Assembly: GCF_026262505.1 (NCBI RefSeq)
Contig: NC_067207.1
Location: 13,980,082 to 14,044,081, forward strand
Source: Trichomonas vaginalis G3
Lineage: Eukaryota; Parabasalia; Trichomonadida; Trichomonadidae
Direction of reading: 5' to 3'
DNA: 64,000 nucleotides
Shown here piece by piece: positions 9,167-17,632 of this stretch (position 1 is its first letter; each line of letters begins with the position of its first letter). Below the pieces are notes generated by a model. It was given only the letters and a program-made list of their open reading frames with translations, had not been told where the DNA came from and ran no database searches. The position numbers and the translations under genes were made by a program.

Positions 9167-9298
9167 TTACGAGTACATATACTGAACATTTGCAGACATT
9201 GGTTCATCTTCATATTCTCTGTACTTTTCTGCCACGTCAAATAAGTAAATGACACAATGGAAAAAACCTAAAACAAGTAGTCCTATTTCAAACCACAT
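9167..9298 (-). CDS. Small single-pass membrane protein (43 aa)
   Basis: A 43-residue frame, MWFEIGLLVLGFFHCVIYLF and on to a Tyr- and acid-rich tail ending ANVQYMYS. Residues 2-20 form a clear membrane segment. It overlaps the 3' end of the methyltransferase gene by 16 bases. It is kept at full length in element B with two conservative changes, which supports coding. It may act in membranes of the infected cell or virion; unproven. Confidence 0.6.
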   Translation of the reverse strand: MWFEIGLLVLGFFHCVIYLFDVAEKYREYEDEPMSANVQYMYS

Positions 9299-10100
9299 TT
9301 ACTTACCAATAAAATTTCTTTGTTGTGACACTTTCTCCAGTTTATAGGACCTCTCTCATATTCTATCTTATCGTATCTAAACTCATAGTCATGTATGTCC
9401 TCTAACCATCTCATAACGGTTTCCAAACCACTTTTATCGGATGTAAAGTAAAAGCATGGATGGTTATGTAAAACGTCTAAAGTTTCTAAAGAGTCTCTCA
9501 AAGTCCAGTCTACTTGGTATTGAAAATCCCATGTGTTATAGAACGGCGGGTCTACTATAAAGAAAACATTTTCCTTGTCTTTGTATTTTTCATACAACTC
9601 TGTCCAACGACATCTCACAAACTCTATACCCTCAGTATATTTTTCTATGTTCTCTTTGAAAACCTTTGTATAGTTAAGATATAAAACTTTTGACATAAGT
9701 GTTTCAATGTCATGAACTCTTATAGCACCACTAATAATAGTCTAGAAGATATACTATCCCAGTCAATATACTCTGCTTTTTTCAAAACCTCTCTGACAGT
9801 ATTTTTCTTATCTAATGGTATACGTTCCATCTTACCTATAGGTATCTTTTCTTTTAACTCTTTCAATATTTTGTTTGTGTCTGGTATATGTTTGAGACGG
9901 TTCATATAGTTGTCGAAGTCATTGCATATAATCTTTGAGTCAGGAAATACAGTATGGCACAAATGAGATATATAGAAACTTCCACCGAACAAATCTACAA
10001 ATGTTAGACCATTCGGTAGTTTCTTAAGTTCTCTCAATAGAATATCTTTACATCTACTCTTATTTCCAAAGAAGGGTAACGGTGGTTTTGTAAAATTCAT
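9283..10100 (-). pseudogene. DNA N6-adenine methyltransferase (Dam-like, D12 class)
   Basis: The N-terminus KPPLPFFGNKSRCKD, the SAM-binding motif FVDLFGGSFYISH and the catalytic DPPFYNT motif mark the D12 class of adenine methyltransferases. The start was placed at MNFTKPPLPF, just beneath an A/T-rich leader. T. vaginalis DNA is known to carry abundant N6-methyladenine. The copy here appears broken about once; the B copy at 34939-35757 looks whole. Confidence 0.75.
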
Positions 10101-10217
10101 TTTATATATATATAATAAAAATGTTTTTACCTGAAAAGTGACAGAAAAGTGACAAAACATGAAAACATATATATTTTGTGAAAAGCTCCTGGAAGACCCG
10201 TATATAAGAACTTCATT

Positions 10218-10286
10218 TATACTAAACATCTTCGGGGCTAGAGGGCACGAAGTGCCTGGAAGCCCCAATCCCTTTTTTTTTTTTTT
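10218..10286. repeat. Terminal inverted repeat, right end of element A
   Basis: The sequence from TATACTAAACATCTTC to a run of 14 T matches both ends of element B. It includes a 33-nt hairpin (10234-10266): outer arms GGGGCT/AGCCCC and inner arms GGCAC/GTGCC. The T-run probably marks the outer end. Confidence 0.75.
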
Positions 10287-11159
10287 CATATTTTGAACAT
10301 TTTTTATTTTTGTTTAAAACTTAAAATTTTGCGAATTTAATATAATTTATAAAATATAATACGTATATATATTTAAAATACACTAAATTTAATTGTTAAT
10401 TGACGTTTTTGGGAATGAATTTTATCAAAACATGCCTGAATCCGAAAATTTGAAAGAACGAATTACACAATCATATATGTAGAATTCAAAATACAAACTT
10501 AAAGATTGTATACGTTTAAAATTATTCAGATTGTGTTTGATTTCCACTCATTCTGTTTCTTTTGAACTCTAACACTAACATTTCATGATGATTACATGAT
10601 CCATTTATACATGGTTGAATTGTTCCAGATTCTACCAGAAAATCAATCCAAATTTCTCAATGCATTCATGTTGATTGGACAAAATTTAAAATTTATCAGC
10701 CTGTTTCCAGAGAAACTCATATATTCCCTAATGAAATGTAATTTTTGCTACATTTATTTCAATCAAAGAGTAGGGGTAATTTTAGCTAAAAGTGACACAC
10801 CCGTGAAGGGTGTGATTACCGATCGGTAATTTCGACAGTTTAGAATTTAAAATTTTTTATGGAACTGTTGCGAGTTTCATAAAGAATTTAAGGAATATAA
10901 GCAAAGATTTGAATCAAAATCTTAGACCTAAGCCGCTCGATTCGCTCGCGGCTTCCGCGAATTACAGATCAGCAAAGATTTGAATCAAAATCTTCGAACT
11001 AAGCCGATCGCTTCGCTCGCGGCTTTCTTTATTATTTTAAATTTGCATATTTCCATCAAAAGTTCATAAGGTAAAAAATTTCGTTTATATTATTGCAAAA
11101 TAAAATCTTCATTATCAAAATAATATTAAATGATAATATAATATAATTTATAAACAACT
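10287..11159. other. Flanking AT-rich DNA between two Mavericks, no gene
   Basis: No convincing coding region is seen. It holds an 18-bp stretch ATTTTAGCTAAAAGTGAC (10779-10796) found inverted at 36343-36360; a palindrome ACACCCGTGAAGGGTGT just after it; ATTACCGATCGGTAAT near 10818; and a two-copy direct repeat with a GC-rich palindrome. It is presumed host DNA. Confidence 0.6.
10900..11030. repeat. Two-copy direct repeat with GC-rich palindrome
   Basis: AGCAAAGATTTGAATCAAAATCTT is followed within 5-10 bases by AAGCCG..TCGC..GCGGCTT palindromes at about 10932-10954 and 11004-11027. Both the AT-rich and GC-rich parts can fold into hairpins. Confidence 0.6.
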
Positions 11160-11223
11160 AAAAAAAAGGTATTGGGGCTTCCAGGCGCGTTGCGCCCTCT
11201 AGCCCCTGAAGATGTTTAGTATA
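11160..11223. repeat. Terminal inverted repeat, left end of element B
   Basis: An A-run then GGTATTGGGGCTTCC, a hairpin at 11174-11206 with inner arms GGCGC/GCGCC, then GAAGATGTTTAGTATA. It is inverted relative to 36094-36159. AACT precedes it at 11156-11159. Confidence 0.8.
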
Positions 11224-11248
11224 AAACCGCTTTTTAACTTCACTTAAA

Positions 11249-12526
11249 ATGCCACGTAAGCTACGTAAGAATATACGTAAGAGGAAGAGAGCATTGAAAC
11301 ATCCAATAGTAAGACTGACACCACAACAACAGTTGCAACAACAAATGCTGAATGACCCCACTATGTTGCAACAAATGTCAAACAATCCTATGCTTTTAAA
11401 CCGAGTTGTTGGTGCACAGAGTGGAGGTTTAAGAGCGGCACTTTTAGCGAAAATGGCAGGCTATGGTGGAGCTGCAGACGGAACAGCCTATAACCCTCAA
11501 AGTCAAATAAATTTGAGTTCACTCAAAAATCAAATAGCAGATGTCAAAAAGTCAAACATAGACATACAGAAGCAAATAGGTGAAAACGAAAAGAAACTAG
11601 AATATGACAGACACACAAAGAAACTCAATGAGTTAAACGTAGAGAAAAAGAAGAAAGAAGAACAACTGAAAGAACTAAGTACAGAGGAATATGCGAAAAA
11701 AGTGTCAGAAAAAGCAGCAGAAGTAGCAAAAATGGAACAAGATGTCATAAATTTGAAAAACCATACTACTCGATATAAAGTACTGAAAGATGAAGAGATA
11801 AAACAAAAAGCCCTGAAGACATATATGGATAGTGATGAGTATAAAAAAGAAGTTGAAGCAAATGTAAAGGCAGAAAAACTTTTACAGTTGCAAAACCAAA
11901 CCGTACAGTATGAAAACTTAGCACAAGAAAGTAAAAATAACGACGCAGCCATGCAAAAGGCAATGAAAAGCGCGGAATATATAAAAGCTAACAATGACTG
12001 GTTAGATGCCCAAGCCAACGCCAAAGCAGCCCAGCTTATAGGGTCAATAAGGACAAAAATACAAGCGGATGAAGACAGTTCAAATGAAACTTTAACAAAT
12101 GCTGACTTTAAGAACGCCTTCGAAGCTCTTCATAGTAAGGTGAAACAAGTGAACGACTTCTCATCTGGAAAGAAACTGAAGTCTGAAGGTTTCGACAAAG
12201 AGTTAAGAGAAGTAGCACAAAATATGACGAAAATAATAGATCCAGCAACGAGACAGGCAGTTCAAAGTGCCTATGACGCCGTTAGAGCAACTGTTGTGAA
12301 AAGTCAAGAAAAAGAGTTACAACAGACCAAAACAGACCTAGTAAATGCTTTCTTAAAAACGAAAAGTCAGGTAGGACATTACGCTGCAGATGGAACATAT
12401 GTGCCAGCTGGTGGAACTTATATACCACCAAACCCTCCAAGAGAAGCACCTGCACCAGGACTACCTAAAACATTTACGAAGAAGTCTCAACAAAACATTG
12501 ACGAAGAAGTCTCAACAAAACATTGA
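11249..12526 (+). CDS. Basic coiled-coil protein upstream of capsid gene
   Basis: The N-terminus is strongly basic (MPRKLRKNIRKRKRALK), then comes a Gln/Met/Asn-rich stretch and a long coiled coil of Lys, Glu and Gln from about residue 90 to 330, then a Pro-rich segment (PPNPPREAPAPGLP). It is the first gene of the element, starting 26 bases inside the terminal repeat, and precedes the major capsid gene. A scaffold or DNA-condensing core protein would fit; this is inference. A tandem array overlies its 3' end. Confidence 0.6.
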   Translation: MPRKLRKNIRKRKRALKHPIVRLTPQQQLQQQMLNDPTMLQQMSNNPMLLNRVVGAQSGGLRAALLAKMAGYGGAADGTAYNPQSQINLSSLKNQIADVKKSNIDIQKQIGENEKKLEYDRHTKKLNELNVEKKKKEEQLKELSTEEYAKKVSEKAAEVAKMEQDVINLKNHTTRYKVLKDEEIKQKALKTYMDSDEYKKEVEANVKAEKLLQLQNQTVQYENLAQESKNNDAAMQKAMKSAEYIKANNDWLDAQANAKAAQLIGSIRTKIQADEDSSNETLTNADFKNAFEALHSKVKQVNDFSSGKKLKSEGFDKELREVAQNMTKIIDPATRQAVQSAYDAVRATVVKSQEKELQQTKTDLVNAFLKTKSQVGHYAADGTYVPAGGTYIPPNPPREAPAPGLPKTFTKKSQQNIDEEVSTKH

Positions 12527-13428
12527 CGAAGAAGTCTCAACAAAACATTGACAAGAAAGTTCATGAGAAATTAGATGAAGAAGTCTCAACAAAACATAGA
12601 CAAGAAAGTTCATGAGAAATTAGATGAAGAAGTCTCAACAAAACATTGACGAAGAAGTCTCAACAAAACATTGACAAGAAAGTTCATGAGAAATTAGATG
12701 AAGAAGTCTCAACAAAACATTGACAAGAAAGTTCATGAGAAATTAGATGAAGAAGTCTCAACAAAACATTGACGAAGAAGTCTCAACAAAACATTGACGA
12801 AGAAGTCTCAACAAAACATTTACGAAGAAGTCTCAACAAAACATTGACGAAGAAGTCTCAACAAAACATTGACGAAGAAGTCTCAACAAAACATTGACGA
12901 AGAAGTCTCAACAAAACATAGACAAGAAAGTTCATGAGAAATTAGATGAAGAAGTCTCAACAAAACATAGACAAGAAAGTTCATGAGAAATTAGATGAAG
13001 AAGTCTCAACAAAACATTTACGAAGAAGTCTCAACAAAACATTGACGAAGAAGTCTCAACAAAACATTGACGAAGAAGTCTCAACAAAACATTGACAAGA
13101 AAGTTCATGAGAAATTAGATGAAGAAGTCTCAACAAAACATAGACAAGAAAGTTCATGAGAAATTAGATGAAGAAGTCTCAACAAAACATTGACAAGAAA
13201 GTTCATGAGAAATTAGATGAAGAAGTCTCAACAAAACATTGACGAAGAAGTCTCAACAAAACATTGACGAAGAAGTCTCAACAAAACATTGACAAGAAAG
13301 TTCATGAGAAATTAGATGAAGAAGTCTCAACAAAACATTGACGAAGAAGTCTCAACAAAACATTGACGAAGAAGTCTCAACAAAACATTTACGAAGAAGT
13401 CTCAACAAAACATTTACGATGAAGTAAC
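12467..13428. repeat. Tandem array, 25- and 49-bp units, about 28 copies
   Basis: About 28 copies of GAAGTCTCAACAAAACAT are spaced either 25 bp or 49 bp apart. The longer unit adds AAGAAAGTTCATGAGAAATT. Neither spacing is a multiple of three. The core AAAACATTGACGAAGAAGTC is shared with the unrelated 86-bp array at 25411-26098. Confidence 0.9.
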
Positions 13429-13563
13429 TTCATCTAGTGAAAGTAGTGGCAATGAAGGAAAAAGAAGAGTTAAAAACTCAGTCAGGAAGAAAGTAAAGCT
13501 TGGTCCACGTGGGTTCTATTATGACATATAAATCCAACTATTCTATATTTTTACCCATATGAA

Positions 13564-15168
13564 ATGTACGCCGCTCAGAATATAACGCCAACAGTTTTGG
13601 ATGCCATGAATGGAAATGTTTCCGAATGGTATAACGAATGCGACAATGCCATTAGAAGGTCAGAAATAGTTCCTGGAACTTACGAATATACAACTGCTGT
13701 TTCTTATGGAAACGTAGGTGAGTTTGGAGAAGGTTCTTCAACAACAGTAGATATTGCTTGCGACAGGTTTCATATAATTTCTATTGACAACTCTTTCTTA
13801 TACGTGGAACAAGACATTGAAATAAAACCTTCTGCCAAGTTGTCTGACAAGAAAGGTTGCAATGGAATTTTCTATGTCGGATACCAATATGCTCCAGAAG
13901 TTTTCATGGGATATAAGATATATTCTAACTCTGACTTAGTTCAAACAGTAACATGGGCAAACTATGAATGGTTCGCTTTGAGAAACTCAGTACAACCACA
14001 AGCTAGAGAACAAACAGACCAGTATGCCACCATTGAGAAAATAAGAAGACTTGACCCTAACGTTCCAGGAGTTTATGTTAACCTTTCTGGTTCAGATGGA
14101 ACTGCTGCCACTAAAGTAAAACTGAAACTTAGAGTTCCTTTGTCATCTTTCCTCATCTTCAGGTTTTTAAGATACTTGCCAAACTGGGCAGGAAAAATTT
14201 CTATCGAACTTACTCCAAGCAAAAATAACTTAGTCATTGCACCAACACAAGACCCATTCACTCTTACTGTAGCTGGAACTGGTGGAGCCAAGTTCTGTGA
14301 CTTTTGCAAAGACAAAGTTGACTTAGACTTTGGTTTCTCAAACCTCAACACTGAAGTAAACTACTACTTCAATGCTGCTGGAACTGCTTGGGACCCAGTT
14401 AAGTTCACATGCGAAAAGTTTGAATGCAAGAGAATAGAAAGCAGACTTGCAGTCTATATGTTGGACCCAGATATTTCAAATGCTTTAGCTGCCAAATATA
14501 TTGCAGTTCCACTTATGTTCCCTATACACCAAATATCTGTCAAAGACTTTGCAGGTGAAGTTGGAAACCAAAGTGCTGACCCAGGTGCAAGAACAGATAT
14601 TGCTTTAACAACTGCAATGAAACATGCAGATACTATGTTTGTTCTTTTCAGACGAACTATAAATGACTATTCTTGTTTCTACAACCCCGGTATTAAATAT
14701 CATATAAACATAGATGGCAAATATTATCCAAGAGAAGAATATTCTACAGTTGAAGATATGAGGTCATACAACTTGACATTAGATGCTATGAACTTTAACA
14801 ACAACTTCACAACAACCATTAACCCTGAAATGCAAAGTTCTATTATGCCATATGTGAAAGTATGGACTCATACAGGAGGTCAAAAAACTCAATATACAAA
14901 TAGAGACCGTTCAAACTTTTGGCTTGGCATTCCATTTGCTGACTCAGAAGACTTTATGGGTGGTATTTCAACTGTTGGTACAGTTCAAATACAATATACT
15001 GGTGACAGAGACGGTCCAGATGAATTGAAAGCAAAGAAGTTTACAAAACCAATAGCACTTTTCACGGAAGATGCTCTTTTGAAGATTCGTTCGATGAAAC
15101 CTGCTGGGGCTCCTCAGATTGGTATAACGACAGCTTCCATCGAGCAGATTTTGGCAGCAGGTCAGTAA
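13564..15168 (+). CDS. Major capsid protein (double jelly-roll type)
   Basis: A 534-residue beta-rich protein after the coiled-coil gene, where Mavericks keep their hexon-type capsid protein. Diagnostic segments shared with the decayed capsid region of element C are the FLYVEQDIEI area, GIFYVGYQYAPEVFMGYKI, and LKLRVPLSSFLIFRFLRYLP followed by WAGKISIELTP. The start codon follows the TATGAAATG leader. No breaks are apparent. The 3' end overlaps the convergent 15062-15481 gene by about 107 bases. Confidence 0.8.
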   Translation: MYAAQNITPTVLDAMNGNVSEWYNECDNAIRRSEIVPGTYEYTTAVSYGNVGEFGEGSSTTVDIACDRFHIISIDNSFLYVEQDIEIKPSAKLSDKKGCNGIFYVGYQYAPEVFMGYKIYSNSDLVQTVTWANYEWFALRNSVQPQAREQTDQYATIEKIRRLDPNVPGVYVNLSGSDGTAATKVKLKLRVPLSSFLIFRFLRYLPNWAGKISIELTPSKNNLVIAPTQDPFTLTVAGTGGAKFCDFCKDKVDLDFGFSNLNTEVNYYFNAAGTAWDPVKFTCEKFECKRIESRLAVYMLDPDISNALAAKYIAVPLMFPIHQISVKDFAGEVGNQSADPGARTDIALTTAMKHADTMFVLFRRTINDYSCFYNPGIKYHINIDGKYYPREEYSTVEDMRSYNLTLDAMNFNNNFTTTINPEMQSSIMPYVKVWTHTGGQKTQYTNRDRSNFWLGIPFADSEDFMGGISTVGTVQIQYTGDRDGPDELKAKKFTKPIALFTEDALLKIRSMKPAGAPQIGITTASIEQILAAGQ

Positions 15169-15481
15169 GTTGTTCTTGAACTGACTTCTCTCCGTCAAAT
15201 ATTGACAGTACGCCAGTTTTGATATAATATTGTATTATAAACTTACCTTTAGAAATATCGGTCAGTTTTGTTGTTATATTTTTGTCTGCTTCAAGAACTT
15301 TCACCATCTCGGTTATACCAACTTTCTTTGCTTTATGAAAATATTTTGGTTCAGCAAAGACTGCTATTCTATAACATTTTCCATTGTTTGTGTAAAGAAC
15401 TACTCTGTCAATGAACTTGTATTGTTTGTGTGTGTAAACTTTGTTTTGCTTCAATTCGAAGAGATACTCAAATACGTCCAT
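15062..15481 (-). CDS. Unknown 139-aa protein, convergent with capsid gene
   Basis: The protein starts MDVFEYLFELKQNKVYTHKQ, and a Ser/Glu-rich tail follows a central IVQ-free beta-like core (CYRIAVFAEPKYFHKAKKVG). Its last part lies opposite the end of the capsid gene. The start shares an 18-bp spacer with the divergent 15500 gene. No family recognised. Confidence 0.55.
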   Translation of the reverse strand: MDVFEYLFELKQNKVYTHKQYKFIDRVVLYTNNGKCYRIAVFAEPKYFHKAKKVGITEMVKVLEADKNITTKLTDISKGKFIIQYYIKTGVLSIFDGEKSVQEQLTDLLPKSARWKLSLYQSEEPQQVSSNESSKEHLP

Positions 15482-15499
15482 CTTTTTATTCTAAGTAAA
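15482..15499. promoter_or_regulatory. Bidirectional promoter spacer
   Basis: CTTTTTATTCTAAGTAAA fills the gap between two divergent start codons. It matches the TTTTATTCTAGATAAAAT spacer seen elsewhere, with the centre slightly altered. Confidence 0.55.
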
Positions 15500-16081
15500 A
15501 TGTCATTTCCGAAAAATAGAAGCGTAAGTGTTTCAAAAGGTTTAATGGCGATGGCAGATGTGAAGTTAAATTCACCAACTCAAACAAACAGTCAAAGTGT
15601 TGTTGTCAATGTCAAAGAAAGAGATGTTGAAGTGGGGAAACCATACGAAGACGAAGATGGTATAACAATAGTTCCTGTAAAAGAACAACCAACATACCCT
15701 GAAGTTAGCAGAGACTTAAGTTCTGTTGCAGATATTCGAAACGACTACCAACAACTGAAAGACAAACTTAAAACTCAGGAGAAGATTTGTCAGGCTTTGG
15801 GTATAATGTTAAACTTGGTCGAACACAACCCTGTAAAAGTGAACTCATATGTCATTGCACCTCATGAAGTTTTGAAAGAACTATTGAAACTTTTGACAGA
15901 GGCAGACGATATAAACATCAAAGAAATAGAACCCGACATTGCTTGCTGTGGTGTTTCATATAATGTCATTGACAAGATATACGTTATGAAAGGAGGTGAA
16001 ACGTTGAACTTAAAATATAGTTTCCCAGACGTTATAAAAATATTTGACGACCACAACATTTCATTAAAATTTACTTGCTAA
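15500..16081 (+). CDS. CCG-motif family protein (193 aa)
   Basis: I chose the ATG at the end of the palindromic spacer (MSFPKNRSVSVSKGLMAMAD) rather than an upstream in-frame one. The C-terminal third has DIACCGVSYNVIDKIYVMKG and then LKYSF and SLKFTC. The 60518-61168 protein of element C shows the same arrangement (PEIECCG, KIGNI, KYKYS, LCLKYV), defining a shared family. A central helical part (DYQQLKDKLKTQEKICQALG) precedes it. Function unknown; the two Cys may bind metal. Confidence 0.65.
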   Translation: MSFPKNRSVSVSKGLMAMADVKLNSPTQTNSQSVVVNVKERDVEVGKPYEDEDGITIVPVKEQPTYPEVSRDLSSVADIRNDYQQLKDKLKTQEKICQALGIMLNLVEHNPVKVNSYVIAPHEVLKELLKLLTEADDINIKEIEPDIACCGVSYNVIDKIYVMKGGETLNLKYSFPDVIKIFDDHNISLKFTC

Positions 16082-16087
16082 GTAAAA

Positions 16088-16318
16088 ATGTCAAAACTTC
16101 TTGAAAGATGTTTGAAGAAAAACAATATAGACTTTATTTCATGTAAAGGACTTTACACACTTTTGAACGATATGAAAGACCCTGTTTTGTTTGTTCGTGT
16201 AGACAAAGGAAAGTTCTATGTCTTTACAAAATATTTGAACTTCTTAGACAGAGAACTTCAAGAAACGCCATGTGAAAGTTTAGATGAAGTTCTTCTCCAC
16301 TTTCAGAAAAACTTTTAA
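16088..16318 (+). CDS. Small unknown protein (76 aa)
   Basis: It begins MSKLLERCLKKNNIDFISCK, follows the CCG-motif gene by six bases and ends just before the mariner. The 90-residue protein at 60185-60457 in element C is similar in pattern (LTRELRAKNIKYECYVLG, C-terminal DTVEEVLDRYYK against ESLDEVLLHFQK) and also neighbours a CCG-motif gene, so the two probably correspond. Confidence 0.55.
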   Translation: MSKLLERCLKKNNIDFISCKGLYTLLNDMKDPVLFVRVDKGKFYVFTKYLNFLDRELQETPCESLDEVLLHFQKNF

Positions 16319-16321
16319 ATA

Positions 16322-17623
16322 TAGGGTGTCCAAAGGTGCGTTTAGCACAGCGCTCTATATGAGACTATTAAAGGAGATATATGCTGATTATAAATATATA
16401 ATAAAAAATATGAATATATGTATATGATGAGTATGTTGTATTTTGGCGCCATGCCGGGATATAAAATGAATTTTGAGACAAGAGGCGGTTTCGCGGGAAA
16501 TTTTGGCGGGATTTTTTTCATTTTTTAATGAATCATAAAGAAAACATCCTCGCTCTTGCAAAAAAATGCAAAGACTGTAAAAAAATCTACGAGACATTGG
16601 TAAAATGCTTCGGTATGGATGCTCCTAGCTATTCCACTGTAACGTATCATGTTAGGATGTATCACTTCATGAACAAAAAGGCGCCCATCATAAAAATTGA
16701 CAAAAAATCGCCGGATCAAAGAAAAATCAAAGCAATTCTTCAAGCGCTAGATGAAGACCCAAGAGCATCACTCAGAAGGATAGAGGAGATGACAAAGATA
16801 CCACATACAACAGTCAGTTATTATCTGCACAATTATTTGAACTACAAACTAGCGTATACACGTTGGGTTCCGCACAACCTTAATTCAGTTCAAAAAAAAT
16901 CTAGAGTCCAATCTTCGAAAGAGCTCCTCTCTATATTGGGTGCGTATCAATCCAAGAAGTTTCGCTTTTTAGTAACAGGGGACGAGTCTTGGTTTCAATA
17001 TGCAACAGAAGCCAAAATCATGTGGATCCCGAAGGATGAAAATCCGCAAACATTCCCGAAAAAAAAATTGACACACCAATGATGATGTTGTCGGTTTTTT
17101 GGGGCGTGAATGGCATCATCGCAATTGATATTCTTCAAAAACCTAATACGATGAATGCTCAGTATCTAATTGACAATGTTCTTACTCAAATTATCAATTC
17201 TGATGAGTTTGAGAAATCCAAACAACAAAAACAAAAGTTTGCAATTCATTTTGATAATTCAAGAGTTCACAAAAGTCATAAGGTAATGAATTACTTGGTG
17301 GAAAACAATGCCAAAGTTGTTCCAAACCCAATTTATTCACCTGATATTGCACCCTCTGACTTTTATTTATTCGGCACGCTAAAAAAGAGAGCTGAAGGAC
17401 GCGAATTCGCGAGTCCAGATGATCTTGAAAATTTTGTAAGAGAGCAATTTGAGCAATTTTCTCATGATGATTTAAAGCGTGTCTTTCAAGCCTGGATCGA
17501 TCGCTGCGAACGCGTGATTGAATCCAATGGTGATTATATTTAAATAAACTTTATATATATGTAACTTGTTTATTTCTATTCGCAGTATTCAGGTTTGTGC
17601 TAAACACACCTTTGGACACCCTA
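16322..17623 (+). mobile_element. Mariner (Tc1/mariner) insertion, Tvmar1-like
   Basis: Inverted termini begin GGGTGTCCAAAGGTG and match over 26 bases with one mismatch. TA lies on both sides (16322-16323, 17622-17623), as expected for mariner target duplication. The length of about 1.3 kb fits what I recall for Tvmar1 of T. vaginalis. It separates the 76-aa gene from the penton-like gene and ends only ten bases before the latter's start codon. Confidence 0.9.
16528..17543 (+). pseudogene. Mariner transposase, one frameshift
   Basis: The N-terminal helix-turn-helix region includes HTTVSYYLHNYL. The catalytic core has TGDESWFQY, then FDNSRVHKSHKV, then SPDIAPSDFYLFG. The second and third Asp are separated by 34 residues, the DD34D pattern of mariner. 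The reading frame changes in an A-run near 17060, so this copy probably makes no active enzyme. The C-terminus is complete (WIDRCERVIESNGDYI). Otherwise the sequence shows little decay, suggesting a young insertion. Confidence 0.85.
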
Positions 17624-17632
17624 TATATGTAA

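Larger units (their letters stand above)
1..10286. mobile_element. Maverick/Polinton A, right arm (left part outside window)
   Basis: This is a virus-like Maverick (Polinton) arm with integrase, fibre, HNH nuclease, polymerase-like and adenine methyltransferase genes. It ends in the same hairpin-bearing terminal repeat as element B and is collinear with B's right arm from base 491 onward. The first 490 bases are unlike B and instead match an intergenic stretch of element C, so the arm is a mosaic. It is broken, with about four breaks in the visible part. High protein identity to B (about 90-99%) suggests a recent common source. Confidence 0.85.

Noticed and set aside
10596-10829. Host gene of about 77 codons between elements A and B
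   Set aside because: It lies in very AT-rich sequence with palindromes, has no leader like neighbouring genes and no recognisable protein.
10218-11223. A small element bounded by the two inverted repeats
   Set aside because: The A- and T-runs that mark outer ends face each other, so the DNA between them is flank, not an element.
11530-12024. Antisense gene opposite the coiled-coil gene
   Set aside because: It is a shadow of the Lys/Glu-rich coding strand, rich in Ser, Phe and Cys, without a leader.
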